From contig CM022369.1 in the NCBI GenBank assembly GCA_011800155.1, forward strand, positions 1,178,001 to 1,242,000: 64,000 nt of DNA, read 5' to 3'. Source of the DNA: Flammulina velutipes. Taxonomy: Eukaryota; Basidiomycota; Agaricomycetes; Agaricales; Physalacriaceae. The translations under genes were made by a program, and so were the position numbers. Below the pieces are notes generated by a model that saw only the letters and a list, made by a program, of their open reading frames with translations, had not been told where the DNA came from and did no database searches. Below are positions 11,187 through 21,360 of the stretch, piece after piece; positions within the stretch are counted from its first letter, which is position 1, and the number at the start of each line of letters is the position of its first letter.

Positions 11187-13151
11187 CTAAAAGACCAAGC
11201 CACCGCTCAAATCCCACTGTGCGCTGATCATGTCAAACTGGTACGGATTTGGCACAGGCATGTCAATGCTCTTGTCGCCAAAGCCAAGGTCGAGAGGGAG
11301 GGAGGGGACGTCGAGGGAGAAGGGAAGGCCGATGGGTGGGGTGGATACGGGTGTTGATGCTAAGGGATAGACAAGTCAGCATGGTGAAAAAACAATAAAA
11401 ACCGAAAAGGGAAGAAGACAATTGGTGGGCATCATACTACGGATGGCCCAAGTGTCGGTATAAGAAGGAAGGAAAGGATACTCACGTCCTATACTCCCAC
11501 TCTCGCTACCACTGTCGTCTGATAGATCTGGAACGCCGTAGTCCTGGAAGTCGTAGCCGTATACGAAGGGCGTGATCTGGACATTCTCTGGGATAGGCCA
11601 TGGGTCGGGAGCGAACCAGCTGAGGAGTTTGGCGGGTGTGTGGAGCGCCAGCGTTGGGACAGAGCAGTGCCGCTTTGCCTGGGGCTCCACGCCTTCGGAA
11701 TCATCCCTCGACCGCTTGAGAGAAGGCGAGGGTGACGGTGTTGGCTGGGAGGCCGCACGCTGCCTAACACGCCTGGTCTCCTGCTCCTCCTCCCTCTGAC
11801 GCTTCCTGAGGTTTGTGTTCTCCTCCTCCTCCTCGAACCGAAGTTTTGTGACCTCCTCTTTGCCTACGACGCGAACGGTATCATCGATAACCTGGGCCAT
11901 GCGCGACAGATTCATCTTCTCGTGGATCTGGCGCACCTCTGTGTTGATCCTCTCAAGCTCGACCTTGAGCGCACAGATGGCGCCGCTTGGGCGGACGCCG
12001 CCGACGATGCCGCGGTCGAGGTAGTCCTCCCACTCGGTCAAGAGCTTCGCGTCTGGGCCCTCGTGAGAGCGGATGACGTCCTTCATAGCGAGGCGGTTTC
12101 CGGTGCCCATCAGCGACTCTATGCGCCAGTAGCCCTCCGCCCATGTAACCATCGCCTCCTTGCTCTGGTCCGCAAAGTACACCTTGCGCAATCTTGTCCA
12201 TCCCAGCCGCGCACGGGTGCTGGTGAGCCACGCGGCGAGGTCTTTGCGCTCCGTTTGAGTGCGCTGACAGATACCCTGCAGGATGTGCTTGGGCGGGAAT
12301 GGGTTGCCGGGGTGCTTCAGCATCCACTTTACCGTCGGCAGCACATACGGTGAGTACGGTCCAATCGGTTTCGTGTAGTCGTGTTTGTATGTAGCGGAGG
12401 GCGCTCGCTTAGGAAGGGGAAGAGTGGGTCGGGGTGAGGGAGACGAAGGCGGTGTCGCTATTTGGATCACCTCCTCTGTGTCAGTCCTGTTATCATCTGG
12501 ACAGCTGTCAGCTTAAGCGATGTTACGCCACAGGAACCACATACCTTTTCGCTCCGCTTCCGCGGGTGTTGTTTCGTTTGCTTCCGTGGGGCTTTCAGCC
12601 AATGGGGATGGCGCATCGTCCGTCCTCGCAGGCGAAGGCAGGCCAGAAGGCGCTACCTTTGTAGATACGGGGGAAAGTTGGGGTTTGGGAGATGTGCGAG
12701 GAGATGGAGAGCGTGTTTTCGACTTGGTCGCGCGAGAACGCGATGCTTTGCGTGAGGGAGATGGGGATGCCGCTGGGGATGGGTATGAGATAGATGCTTC
12801 GCGAGAAGTTTGGCGGGAGACGTTGCGGGATGGCGTCGTGGGGGTATGTGAGGAAACGACTTGAGCCTTATAGGATGCGATATCGTCGTCGAAACGAGAC
12901 AAATATTGGGTATCTATAAGCTCAGCCTCCTGCAAAGCCTTGCATATGGACTCAATGGCTTCTGCTGCATTCCTTGCCACGTCCACTGCGTCTTCTGCAA
13001 GGGCTCCATTGGAAATCGTCGTTGACGTCTCATGGAATAGGTCCTGCCACTCTGTCTGGAAAGCGAGCAGTGAGCTAGAGTCGGGCTCGTCGCTATGTAT
13101 GTGTAGGAACTTTTCCAGCGCGTCAGTAAGTCGGTCAGTAATGTCGGCCAT
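11187..13151 (-). CDS. HD1: HD1-class mating-type homeodomain transcription factor
   Basis: One partner of the HD1/HD2 heterodimer that controls dikaryon development. Three exons (12545-13151, 11486-12496, 11187-11359) give 596 residues in frame. The N-terminus (residues 1-110, helical, LTDALEKFLHIHSDEP) would be the specificity/dimerization region. A Ser/Pro/Arg-rich linker follows (about 115-200), then a TALE-like homeodomain at about 248-305 with PYSPYVLPTVKWMLKHPGNPFP and helix 3 AAWLTSTRARLGWTRL. The R-x-R-(I/L)-G-W-T ending is the HD1 signature. The helix lacks the canonical Phe and Asn of WFxN, as HD1 proteins commonly do. Basic clusters (RKRQREEEQ, LKRSRDD...AKRH) are candidate nuclear localization signals. 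Head to head with HD2. Confidence 0.85.
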
Positions 13152-13346
13152 TCAGAGATAGATCGGTTCGCAGCGACAGTTCAACTTAAGTTTGCGGTCT
13201 GGACAGCCCGTGGGAAATCATGTTTAAAACTCCGCATTGTTCTGGCCCACGTGGCTTTGCTCTTTGTCCTCCCAAATAGGAAGCCGCTAAAGTGGCGACG
13301 CTTCCATAACTGTTTCTCTCATTTTCCCCTCCAACACGCCATACTC
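13152..13346. promoter_or_regulatory. HD1/HD2 divergent mating-type promoter
   Basis: 195 bp between the two start codons. It holds a CACGTGG E-box-like site near 13248, TTTAAAA near 13221 and a pyrimidine-rich leader before the HD2 ATG. Head-to-head HD1/HD2 pairs with a short shared promoter are the normal form of basidiomycete HD mating loci. No heterodimer target site could be assigned by eye. Confidence 0.6.
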
Positions 13347-15510
13347 ATGGGGTCCACTGCCATTCAAGCAAATCCTCTGGAACGCATTATACAGATATCT
13401 CGCCGTTTCAAAGACTCGTTCGCGTGCTCTCCTGCGAGTTCACAGCCTTCTACTCCCCTTTCACTTTCTACACCTCCCAACCTTCCCATACCGTTGGATA
13501 TCCAGCAAGAATTAGAGGATGACGAAGTCCTCCAGGACTTGAGGACGGTTCTTCGGAACGCCCTCACTAGTCTCCAATCAGATTATGTCTCTGCGTACAA
13601 ACAGGCTCAGGACAAGATGGCAGCGTCTCCGATCCATCAAGCCCAAGCTTTGGAGGGTCTCCGACGTGTCATAGAACTGCGATTTCAGACGCAAGGAGCT
13701 CCTAGGCTCTACCAAATACATCTCAAAGCGAAGGAGGACATTGCTATCTCCATAGCCGCCGCATCGACCATACCATCCACCTCTACAGCACAATTCAACC
13801 ACGTACGTTCTTCTTATCCCTGCTCCTACGACCGTATCTGACTTTAGAGACCAGGCATTCATCCCCATATTAACTTCATATTTCAACTGGAACCCATTCC
13901 CGCCAGCGCAAGACCGCAAAATGCTTGCAGACAAGGGATCAATGACGGAGCGTCAAATTGAAGTTTGGGTATGTCTGCTGTCTATCGCTTATTCCGTGCT
14001 CCTGACGTCCTGGCAGTTCCAAAACCGACGTGCTCTATCCCGCAAACGGACTGGCTTGGCCCTGCGGAAACAAGACTTTAAGCGCTGCCTGAACCGACCG
14101 CCACCCGACGACGTACTCAAGAGCCTCAACGCGACCGTCTCGTCCAAACCCTCGTTGATCGCGGCAGCACCGAATGGCAGTGGCGTGGTATTCGTGCCAC
14201 CCGAACAGCGGCGCAGCACGCTTGAGAAGAAGAAGAAGCAAGACGAAGAGGCAGTGAAGCACTGGGGCGAGGGCTGGGGGAGCATCGGCGGCCTGTGCGG
14301 CTTTGGACTCGGGGCGCTGCGTCTGGGCAGAGGAGCGGGAAAGCCGTCGGCGAAAAAGTACGAGTTCCGAAAGGGACTCGGGTTGGGCAGCGTCCCCAAG
14401 GCGAAGGCACTGACGCGGAGTGAGTGGGAGGCGGCGAGGAAGGAGGGCAAGGTGACGTTTGCGGTGGAGGGCTTTGTGGTGACGCCGCGGAAGGAGAGGG
14501 CGGAGAAGGAGATGGACGTCAAGGCGGAGATGCGGCGGCTGGTGTCTGCCTTTGCGCCTTCGGGAGTTGTGTGGGGCGACCTGGGCACCAGGATGGACGG
14601 CGAGCACGCGTCGCCGATTCCCAAGGTGGGCGCGGCGACGGCGGGAGTGACGTCTGATATCCGCTGGTTTGTCGATTCAAAGAAGCCGCGAGAGGTCATT
14701 GAAATCGTCGACTCTGATGACTCTGACGAGGAGGAGGAGGACGACGAGATCGTCGAGGTGGACCGCCGCGAATGGGAGAAGAGGCAGGAGGCGCGAGAGA
14801 AGGAGACTGAGAGGATCAAGAGGAGGAAGGAGCGGTTGGGCGCGAAGAGGATCCCGACGCGGTGGGCGCCTTACCCGGTGCACGATGACGTGGCTGTGGG
14901 TGACTTGGAGCCCAACCTTCCTGGATTCTCGTTCAACAAGCGGGTCGACGATCTCATGACTGGCAAGGAGATGAGAGTAAGGAGGGACAGGAGGTCCAAA
15001 GCACGGTCCACTGCTTCCCCAGAGCCTTCTTCGCGCCTCGCGTCTTCGTCGTCGTCCTCTAGTCTCTCCAGCGTGCCTTCCCTCACCCACTCCTCGCCCT
15101 CTTCTGATGACGAGGATGACTTTGAGAGTCTCTTCAGCGATGCTCTGCCTATCCAAGCCCAAACACCCGCTACTGTCCCTGCCGCCCAACCTCTCGCTCT
15201 CCCCACAACCACCACCCCGGCGTCCTCTCTCGATACAGACTTCTTCGCAACCATCTTCCCCGAATATGCCCCCACTTCCTCCATCCCCGTTCCACCCGTC
15301 CAGCAAAAGGACACTGATATGTTCGACTTTTCCAACATTGACTTTTCCACCGGTATGGCCGTTGGATACGACGCTTTTGCGAACCCTACCGCCGACCTCG
15401 ACTTTGGCGTCGACTGGTCGATGCGCATCGGCAGCGGCATGGATGGCTTTGTCTCTGTACCCGTTCCCGGTGTTGGTGGGTATGACTATGCCAGTGGAGG
15501 TGGTTGGTGA
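13347..15510 (+). CDS. HD2: HD2-class mating-type homeodomain transcription factor
   Basis: Partner of HD1. Exons 13347-13802, 13855-13968 and 14017-15510 (introns of 52 and 48 nt) give 687 residues. The N-terminal 150 residues are the expected variable specificity/dimerization part. A typical 60-residue homeodomain spans about 145-205: AFIPILTSYFNWNPFPP, then MTERQIEVW joined across the second intron to FQNRRALSRKR. WFQNRR contains the canonical Trp, Phe, Asn and Arg contacts. Downstream lie a basic KKKKQDEEA segment, an acidic DSDDSDEEEEDDE block with ERIKRRKERLG, and a Ser/Thr/Pro- and Asp/Phe-rich C-terminus (DMFDFSNIDFSTG) resembling an activation region. The HD2 motif makes this a confident call. 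Confidence 0.9.
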
Positions 15511-15655
15511 TTCTTTTCGTTATCTGTTTTCGTTTTCGTTTTCGTGCTATTATCTGCTCTCATCGCTATCGTGGGTCTGTACAACAACTACAACTACTAA
15601 TCATCGCCGTCTGTTATTATTGTTATTACTGTATTTATTTGCTATCCAGTCTTGT

Positions 15656-15695
15656 TAAGGTAGGGCTCATTCATATCCAGCCTACCCCACGTGGC
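15656..15695 (+). repeat. Left terminal inverted repeat (40 bp) of MITE
   Basis: Perfect reverse complement of 16371-16410, beginning TAAGGTAGGGCTCATTCATA. The outermost TA is best read as the target-site duplication, which leaves a 38-bp terminal repeat starting AGGTAGGG. Confidence 0.9.
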
Positions 15696-16408
15696 ATCAG
15701 TCACGCCGTTACGGAACTGCCAAATCGGGCCAAGCCGGGCGCCACACCTCAGAAACAGTATCATTAACGAGTTCTGCACGCAATTGTAGTGATTTTTTCC
15801 CAGGGAATTGCTTGGATACATATAATTAGCCATATACTGAAGTGCCGCAATATTTGAATCAGATTCAAATGAGATGAAGCTCCAACATTGCTAAATTACA
15901 CAATTCGGAGTTTCTTGAATGCCTCAAGAGCACCCAACGTCTCAAAATGCTCTGTATAATTATTTGGAATAATACTATAGCTGCACTAACACTTTCTGGC
16001 ATATGGAGCTACGAGGTTGGCATATAGATGCACCAGGAGTTTTGAAAAGATCATTATTACCATGATTTGCTTCAACCACACATTTAACCATTCAGGAGTT
16101 GGAATCAGGACACCTATTCCATGATCATCGAGATTATTGGATGGGACATTAGTCGATTGGGGCATTTTTCAGCATAATTTTTGGTGCCATCACCCAGTAA
16201 TCACCCTTCAAGTCATTGAAATCAGTTGAGAAAGTGGGGAAAAGTGCACATTCACGGTCTATGTACTATATTGAATGAACCTCTGAAGATGAAACAGTGA
16301 AATCCAGCACCAATGAACGTGGACAAAGGAAGGAATAGAGGTCAAGCCCGATTAGGACGTGTCACAATGTGCCACGTGGGGTAGGCTGGATATGAATGAG
16401 CCCTACCT
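15658..16408. mobile_element. Non-autonomous DNA transposon (MITE-like), 751 bp, TA target site
   Basis: A/T-rich interval bounded by perfect inverted repeats that start AGGTAGGG and end CCCTACCT, flanked on both sides by TA. No reading frame of useful length is present inside, so it cannot code for its own transposase. A TA duplication with repeats of this kind suits a Tc1/mariner-type or related TA-targeting element. It sits about 150 bp after the HD2 stop codon and about 90 bp before the right tRNA-His cluster. The perfect repeats suggest a fairly recent insertion. The superfamily is inferred from the target site only. Confidence 0.8.
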
Positions 16409-16410
16409 TA
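16371..16410 (-). repeat. Right terminal inverted repeat (40 bp) of MITE
   Basis: Exact reverse complement of 15656-15695, ending CCCTACCTTA. Just inside both ends the sequence reads GTGAC/GTGTCAC-like and then diverges. Confidence 0.9.
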
Positions 16411-16495
16411 CTCTCTCTTGATATTGTGTGCTCTCCAAGTCAATTTGCTTTTCGTCTGGCCTGTATCTGATGTGGCGTCGGGCAATGCTTTACAC

Positions 16496-16579
16496 GTCGG
16501 TATCGATTAGGGGTTAAATCACCTCGTTGTGGTCACTGAATAACCCGAGGAGCCATAGGTTCGATTCCTGTTACCGACA
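16496..16579 (+). tRNA. tRNA-His(GTG), copy D, 12-nt intron
   Basis: Same cloverleaf; the T stem is ATAGG-TTCGATT-CCTGT (one compensating pair change, one T:G). Intron 16533-16544 at position 37/38. TGTGGCGT ends 17 nt upstream and TTTACAC directly precedes the gene. A TTTTTTT run lies about 30 nt downstream. Confidence 0.85.
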
Positions 16580-16797
16580 TGTTCTTGTGCACGATTAATT
16601 ATCTCGTTGCTTTTTTTGGCTGAAGGCTGTGCACCGAATCATTCAGTCCAATTGGTTAGTGTGGCGGCATCCAGTTGGGACTTCGTTCTGGTCAGAAACT
16701 CAGCCTTGAGTGCGAAGCCGCCTCTTTGGTTACATTCTCAAAATGACATACCCACGCGCGTTTCCGGAATTGGTGTGGCGTCGCGCCCCCATTGCAC

Positions 16798-16893
16798 GTC
16801 GGTATCGATTAGGGGTTAAATCACCTCGTTGTGGTCACCTTGGCTTTAGCCTTTGGACCCGAGGAGCCATTGGTTCGATTCCAGTTACCGACA
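16798..16893 (+). tRNA. tRNA-His(GTG), copy E, 24-nt intron
   Basis: Canonical acceptor, D, anticodon and T arms identical to copy A; intron 16835-16858 (24 nt). TGTGGCGT ends 16 nt upstream, nearly the same spacing as in copy D. A run of ten T residues lies about 35 nt downstream. Confidence 0.87.
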
Positions 16894-17213
16894 CTCGTAG
16901 AATAGCGATTTAGCTTAGAGTTTCGTTTTTTTTTTGTGTGCATTCTCTTCTTGATGTTTAGATTCATAGAGTTAGGCGTCTGTCTCTACACTACATTACG
17001 TTGGTGTGGCGTTGCGAGTTTACACAATTACCCGGAGATGCCCATTGCATTGCGACAGTTTTGCGCCGCACCGACACATTTTTTCGAATAGACCAGGAGA
17101 ACTGCAAATCCTTCCCTTTCAGATAATACTTTCTACATTTAAGCTACTGGCTGTATCATGCGTAGGTACCGCCTGCAATGATCAGGGTAGGAAAAAGGAC
17201 AGTCTTTGAACAC

Positions 17214-17299
17214 TGTCGGTAACTGGAATCGAACCAGTGGCTCCTCGGAGAGAGTCATTCAACCACAACGAGGTGATTTAACCCCTAATCGATACCGAC
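17214..17299 (-). tRNA. tRNA-His(GTG), copy F, 14-nt intron
   Basis: Canonical cloverleaf on the minus strand with T arm ACTGG-TTCGATT-CCAGT; intron 17249-17262 (14 nt). A TTTTT stop lies about 17 nt downstream on the minus strand. A TGTGGCGT site lies at 17351-17358 in the opposite orientation. Confidence 0.87.
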
Positions 17300-17430
17300 G
17301 TTGAGCAAAGAGGGATTGAAGCGAATATGACAGCCTGAGCCTGGGAGTTATGTGGCGTCTGACGGTAGATGATAGAGATTACAATTATATGGTTCTAGGT
17401 GTACTTTTAATAATTAATACCGCCGTCTGT

Positions 17431-18901
17431 CTAATGTAAACCTTCCCTCCCAACATCAACAGAACACGACGTCCTTCCCAACGAAATCGAGTCTGCCGAC
17501 TCGGATTTTCGAGCTCGCCACACGGGGCCTAATTCTACACTCGAGTATATCAGTCTGGCTAAATAAAAGGGGTGGGGGTGTAAAGACGAACCGATATCCT
17601 GCCCGTCATCCCGCGTCGTAAACTGCTGCCTTGCCACTTGAACCTGCACCTCGAGCGGTGCAGTCATGGTCGCGAACCGGATCCCACTCCCCGTGTCGGA
17701 GCCTGGTTCTTCTGCGACGTGGATGCCTACATATAACGAGTTAGGTGGGGAGGTAAGTGGGTGGGTGTCAACTAACCGGTCTCCCGCGCGACCTTGATGA
17801 TGAGGTTCGACATGGCCATCTCGATGTTCAGCTTGACGATGTATGCTACGGGGTGCTATCACTTGTCAGTCTTCCCCCTCTCCTTTGGTGAGAGAAGAGA
17901 AGAGACTCACGAATTGCATATAGACAAAATCATTCCTCAGCCACATCATGGCGATGATGAGGACGTCCATCGAGAGGGACACGAACACGATTTGGGTGTT
18001 GAACCGCACGAGTTTTTGGTACTTTTTCAGCTGTGTGCATCGAATTAGTTTAGCCGCCAGGAAGAAAAGGAAAGGAAAAACGCACCCCACCGTGCGAAAC
18101 CAGCCGAACTTTGACCGTTCTGATAAAGTAGTAATTGAGGGCAGCGTCTACCACCAAATACATGACTTTCTATAAGGTTAACCCTCATCAGTATCGCTAA
18201 AGGACTGAGCATGGGTATGGAAAATACCTCACAGCGATCCCACCACAAATTGATATGTCTGTACCGGTCGCTAATTTGGAGTTTTGCGGGGAGCCAAATG
18301 CAGTAGACGGAGATGTTGATGCTGAGGATTATACCCGCTATGCCCCATCGTAGCCAATTCTAGAAGTGATATGTATGAGGAGAGAAAGGGAGGGTGATTC
18401 AGAAGGGACATACGCGCGTATAATTATTCGGCAACAGAATGCATAGCCGATTAACGATAATCTGAAGAAGAAACTGCACCTGCAACGCCCACGTCCTATC
18501 GATCCCTTCCAATTTAGATTAGCACACCGAATTAAAAAAGCGCACGCACGTGAGGATGAAGAAATAGAAATAGAAGCTCGGGGGGATGATCTTGGCGAGG
18601 TACAACCAGCATAGTATCGCAAAAACCAGACAGACGACGAGTTCGCCCCAGATGAGGACGATGTAGGTGTTGGGGCGCAGGCGGTGGGTGCGGCGGGTCT
18701 CGCGGACGGCGTGACACCCCGCGAAGTAACCGAAGCCTAGTGTCCAGCCGAAGGCGATTGAAGCTACTGCATTGCAATACATGGGTTAATATGGGAAAGT
18801 AGGAGAGGATGGATGGAATACGCACGGTTCATATCCCCACGAGTAACTTCAAGAGCCTCGTAAGGCCTCTCGGTGGGCCAGTACATCATTGGCAGCGACA
18901 T
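17431..18901 (-). CDS. Seven-transmembrane orphan membrane protein (Agaricomycete family)
   Basis: Multi-exon membrane protein starting MSLPMMYWPTERPYEAL (ATG 18899-18901). Successive exons give hydrophobic segments: ASIAFGWTLGFGYFAGCHAV, TYIVLIWGELVVCLVFAILC, the FYFYFFIL exon with WALQVQFLLQIIVNRLCIL, GIAGIILSINISVYCIWLPA, KVMYLVVDAALNYYFIRTV, QIVFVSLSMDVLIIAMMWL and the FVYMQF...VKLNIEMAMSNLIIKVAR end. The INxSVxCIWxPAxLQIS...WDRCEKVxYLxxDxxLNxxF pattern is one I know from unnamed 7TM proteins found in large numbers in mushrooms; it is GPCR-like in shape, but no ligand or signalling partner is known. The soluble C-terminal tail is short. At least seven short introns. Confidence 0.65.
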
Positions 18902-19869
18902 GGTGGGAGGGGTACGAATGGGTGAGACAGGAAATCCAAATTTATTAGCGATCGCTGTAAAGGAGCCAATGTTGGTCATCAGTGAGGGCTATAGTAGAGG
19001 CGGGGGAAAATATTGTCGGGGAGAAACGACGCCTGAGAGCAGAGCACGAAGGGAGAATGAACTTATGAACCTGATAGTATGCCAGTCTGCCACCCCTTCG
19101 TTGGACGAAATGGCGGGAAAAGGAATCGACACCCGCGCCACGACGCTCATCGGATCGCGGGCAAGCATGCAAGACATCCCCCCACTGCCCGTGAACCTAC
19201 TCAAAAAACATCAGTCAGCGCGAGGACAAAAGTTTATGCATGTTCAAGTAGATCCCAATTCGATAATGTACATATGTATAGCGACGAACGAACAGGACAA
19301 AGAGGGCACAACGAAGGATGAAGAAAAGAGATATGTACAAATGATTGGCGGTGGGTTGATACACGGAATGACTGCAATAGGATGTAGTGTAGGGATGATA
19401 CAGATGTGATGATGCGGGGAGGGGGGAAATGCAAGTGGGGTGGTGTGGTGTGGAAGAACGAAGATACAAACGGATTATTAGGTAGAGGTAGAGGGTGTAC
19501 CACCTAAAATACGGAGAGTAGGATATAAAAAGGAGTATTCCGGTAATAAGTTAAAAGGTGCATAATACTGGATGAAACCAATGGTTAGTACCCAGGCGAG
19601 TAACGGAGGCGGAAGGAAACTCACGACATAAATGTTGTTCGTCAAAAAGTTTTCATAGAAGTGGGTGGCATAATGTCTTGATGTTCATCAAAGAGTTCGT
19701 TTGTTCTTGCGCGGGTGGCGATTAGGGCTATGTCCGAAGGTAGAGAGGTATATGTGGCGTTGCTGATACAAATGTACAATCCTGTCAAGAGAGTGAGCTC
19801 TTCTGTCGGTCGTGAAAAGAAATGTAAGACGTACTGGTGGTTCTCATCCAGAGCAGGGTATGTGGGGTA
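18902..19869. other. Intergenic, no gene seen
   Basis: Almost 1 kb between the 7TM gene and the RRM-like gene. Open frames here have no recognisable domain and unlikely composition, and the longest (18873-19409, plus strand) overlaps the start of the 7TM gene. G/T-rich simple sequence occurs at 19410-19450. One TGTGGCGT site lies at 19753-19760. Confidence 0.4.
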
Positions 19870-21360
19870 TCAGCGCTTGGTGCCAGCGTACCACGATAGG
19901 TCAACGCTGCCGACACCGGATATATAGACCTTCGCGCGAAGTCGACAGACCTGAAAGAAAGTCAGACGTCAAGAAGACCTTCTCATTATAAAAAGATGCT
20001 GACTGTGTCGGCGACCTCAGCGCTCCGGAAGTGTACATGAAGATCGCCATTGGGCATACGCATGATCTGGCTGAGTTCACCAAAACTCTGAAGAACATCC
20101 GTGGTTAGACGTGAAAGAGTCAAAATGTCAAAATGTCAACACACCTCACACCAACGCTTGACACCCTCAAACTTCCGCGCGTCGTTGGGACCAATCCCGC
20201 TGATGATGAGTTTCTTTTTCTTCTGGCCCCGAGAGCTGAGAGACGAAAAAGAGACCCGTGGAATTGACCCGCCCTTCGCCGTGGCAGAAAACGCAACCTG
20301 AGGTTTTGGTTCTTCCTGAGGTACATTGGAGTCGGCGCGGAAGGTCGTCGAGAGGGGAACTCTCGAGCTTCGGGCCTTCTTCAACTTCTTGTTCTGTAAC
20401 GTTAAAGTGGCCGACTCGGACGCGCATTCGCACGCGACATTGTCTTTCGATGCGATAGAGAGGTCGTCCGCAGCATTAAGGTCGTAAAACCTTCCGCCAT
20501 GAGATATGCTTCTACATCGAATGGACTCGCTGAACGATATCTTGGAAGGTGGTACGGTTACGTCGGTAATGGTGGTAGATGTGCGGGTATTCGTAGAAGA
20601 AAGACTAGGTCTGGAAGATGCGTAGGCTGTATCAGAAGGTGGAGGCACAGAGGCAGTTGGGGAGGAAAAGTGCCCAAGAACGCTAGGACGCCACTTCGCA
20701 GAAGTGGGCGTCTGAGGAACGGAGGAGTTCCCAGATACGTTCATCGTCCCGAGGCTCGAGGAGCGATTATGAGTTCGGGGGGAGCCTTTAGGTGGTCCAG
20801 GCCGAGAAACTAGAGGGAAGAAGGATATCGGGCGCGGGGAAGGTGGGGCCATCGCTGTCGCTGTAGGAGGAGGAGGAGTTTGCGGTTTCGGAGAAGATGA
20901 ACGGAATGAAAGGCGTAAACTTCGAATGGAGGATGGAGTGGAGAAAAGTCGCGATGTTCGCGCGCGCGTGGGGGTTGAGGGCAGCTATATACATCGGTCA
21001 AATGACGACAGAGATAACATCAAACGTAATGCTTGCCTGCGCCTGGAGCAACTCTGTGTCGCGGGGGATGTCGTCGTCGTCGACAAAATCATAGCTCTTG
21101 AGCGTCACAGCGGACGCGTTGGGATTTGGATGCAGTGACGATCGTCCAACGTCAAATTGATCTTCTGTTGGTTCCGCGGAAGGAGTTGAGCAAGACGCGT
21201 CAGCTCCCTCGTCTGCGATCTCCTCGAGCGTAGCGGCGTATGCCTGCTGATCTAGGATCCATTTGTTGAATAAACTGGAACGACGACGACGAGGTTGTCG
21301 GAGGAGAGGGGTGATGTTGAAAGGGTCTTCCTCTGGCAGCGTGTATGGCTGTTCAATCAT
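19870..21360 (-). CDS. Ser-rich protein with C-terminal RRM-like domain
   Basis: Starts MIEQPYTLPEEDPFNI at 21360. Exon 1 is joined by a GC-AG intron (donor CAG|GCAAGC, about 20994-21048) to a long Ser/Pro/Thr-rich exon that stays in frame (LPSTPTRARTSRLF onward). The C-terminus spans two further introns and forms one domain: KKKKLIISGIGPNDARKFE, VKRWCESFGELSQIM, NGDLHVHFRSAEVADTV and VGSVDLSWYAG. The strand-helix-strand-strand order and LIISGI/LHVHF strands resemble an RNA-recognition motif, though the RNP aromatic residues are not typical. I recall similar unnamed proteins in other mushrooms. RNA binding is inferred only. Confidence 0.6.

Noticed and set aside
13989..14819. 276-codon and other antisense frames under HD2
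   Set aside because: Low-stop shadows of the GC-rich HD2 third exon; HD2 is supported by its homeodomain and splicing.
15642..15833. 62-codon frame at the left MITE end as a transposase remnant
   Set aside because: Too short, no DDE/D motif, and it starts outside the inverted repeat.
18873..19409. 178-codon plus-strand open frame
   Set aside because: It overlaps the start of the 7TM gene in antisense, has no domain and its composition follows the opposite strand; treated as a chance frame.
20788..20994. Apparent frame change in the RRM-like gene suggesting a frameshift
   Set aside because: Using the ATATAG acceptor in phase 0 after the GC donor keeps one continuous frame through the Ser-rich exon, so no frameshift is needed.
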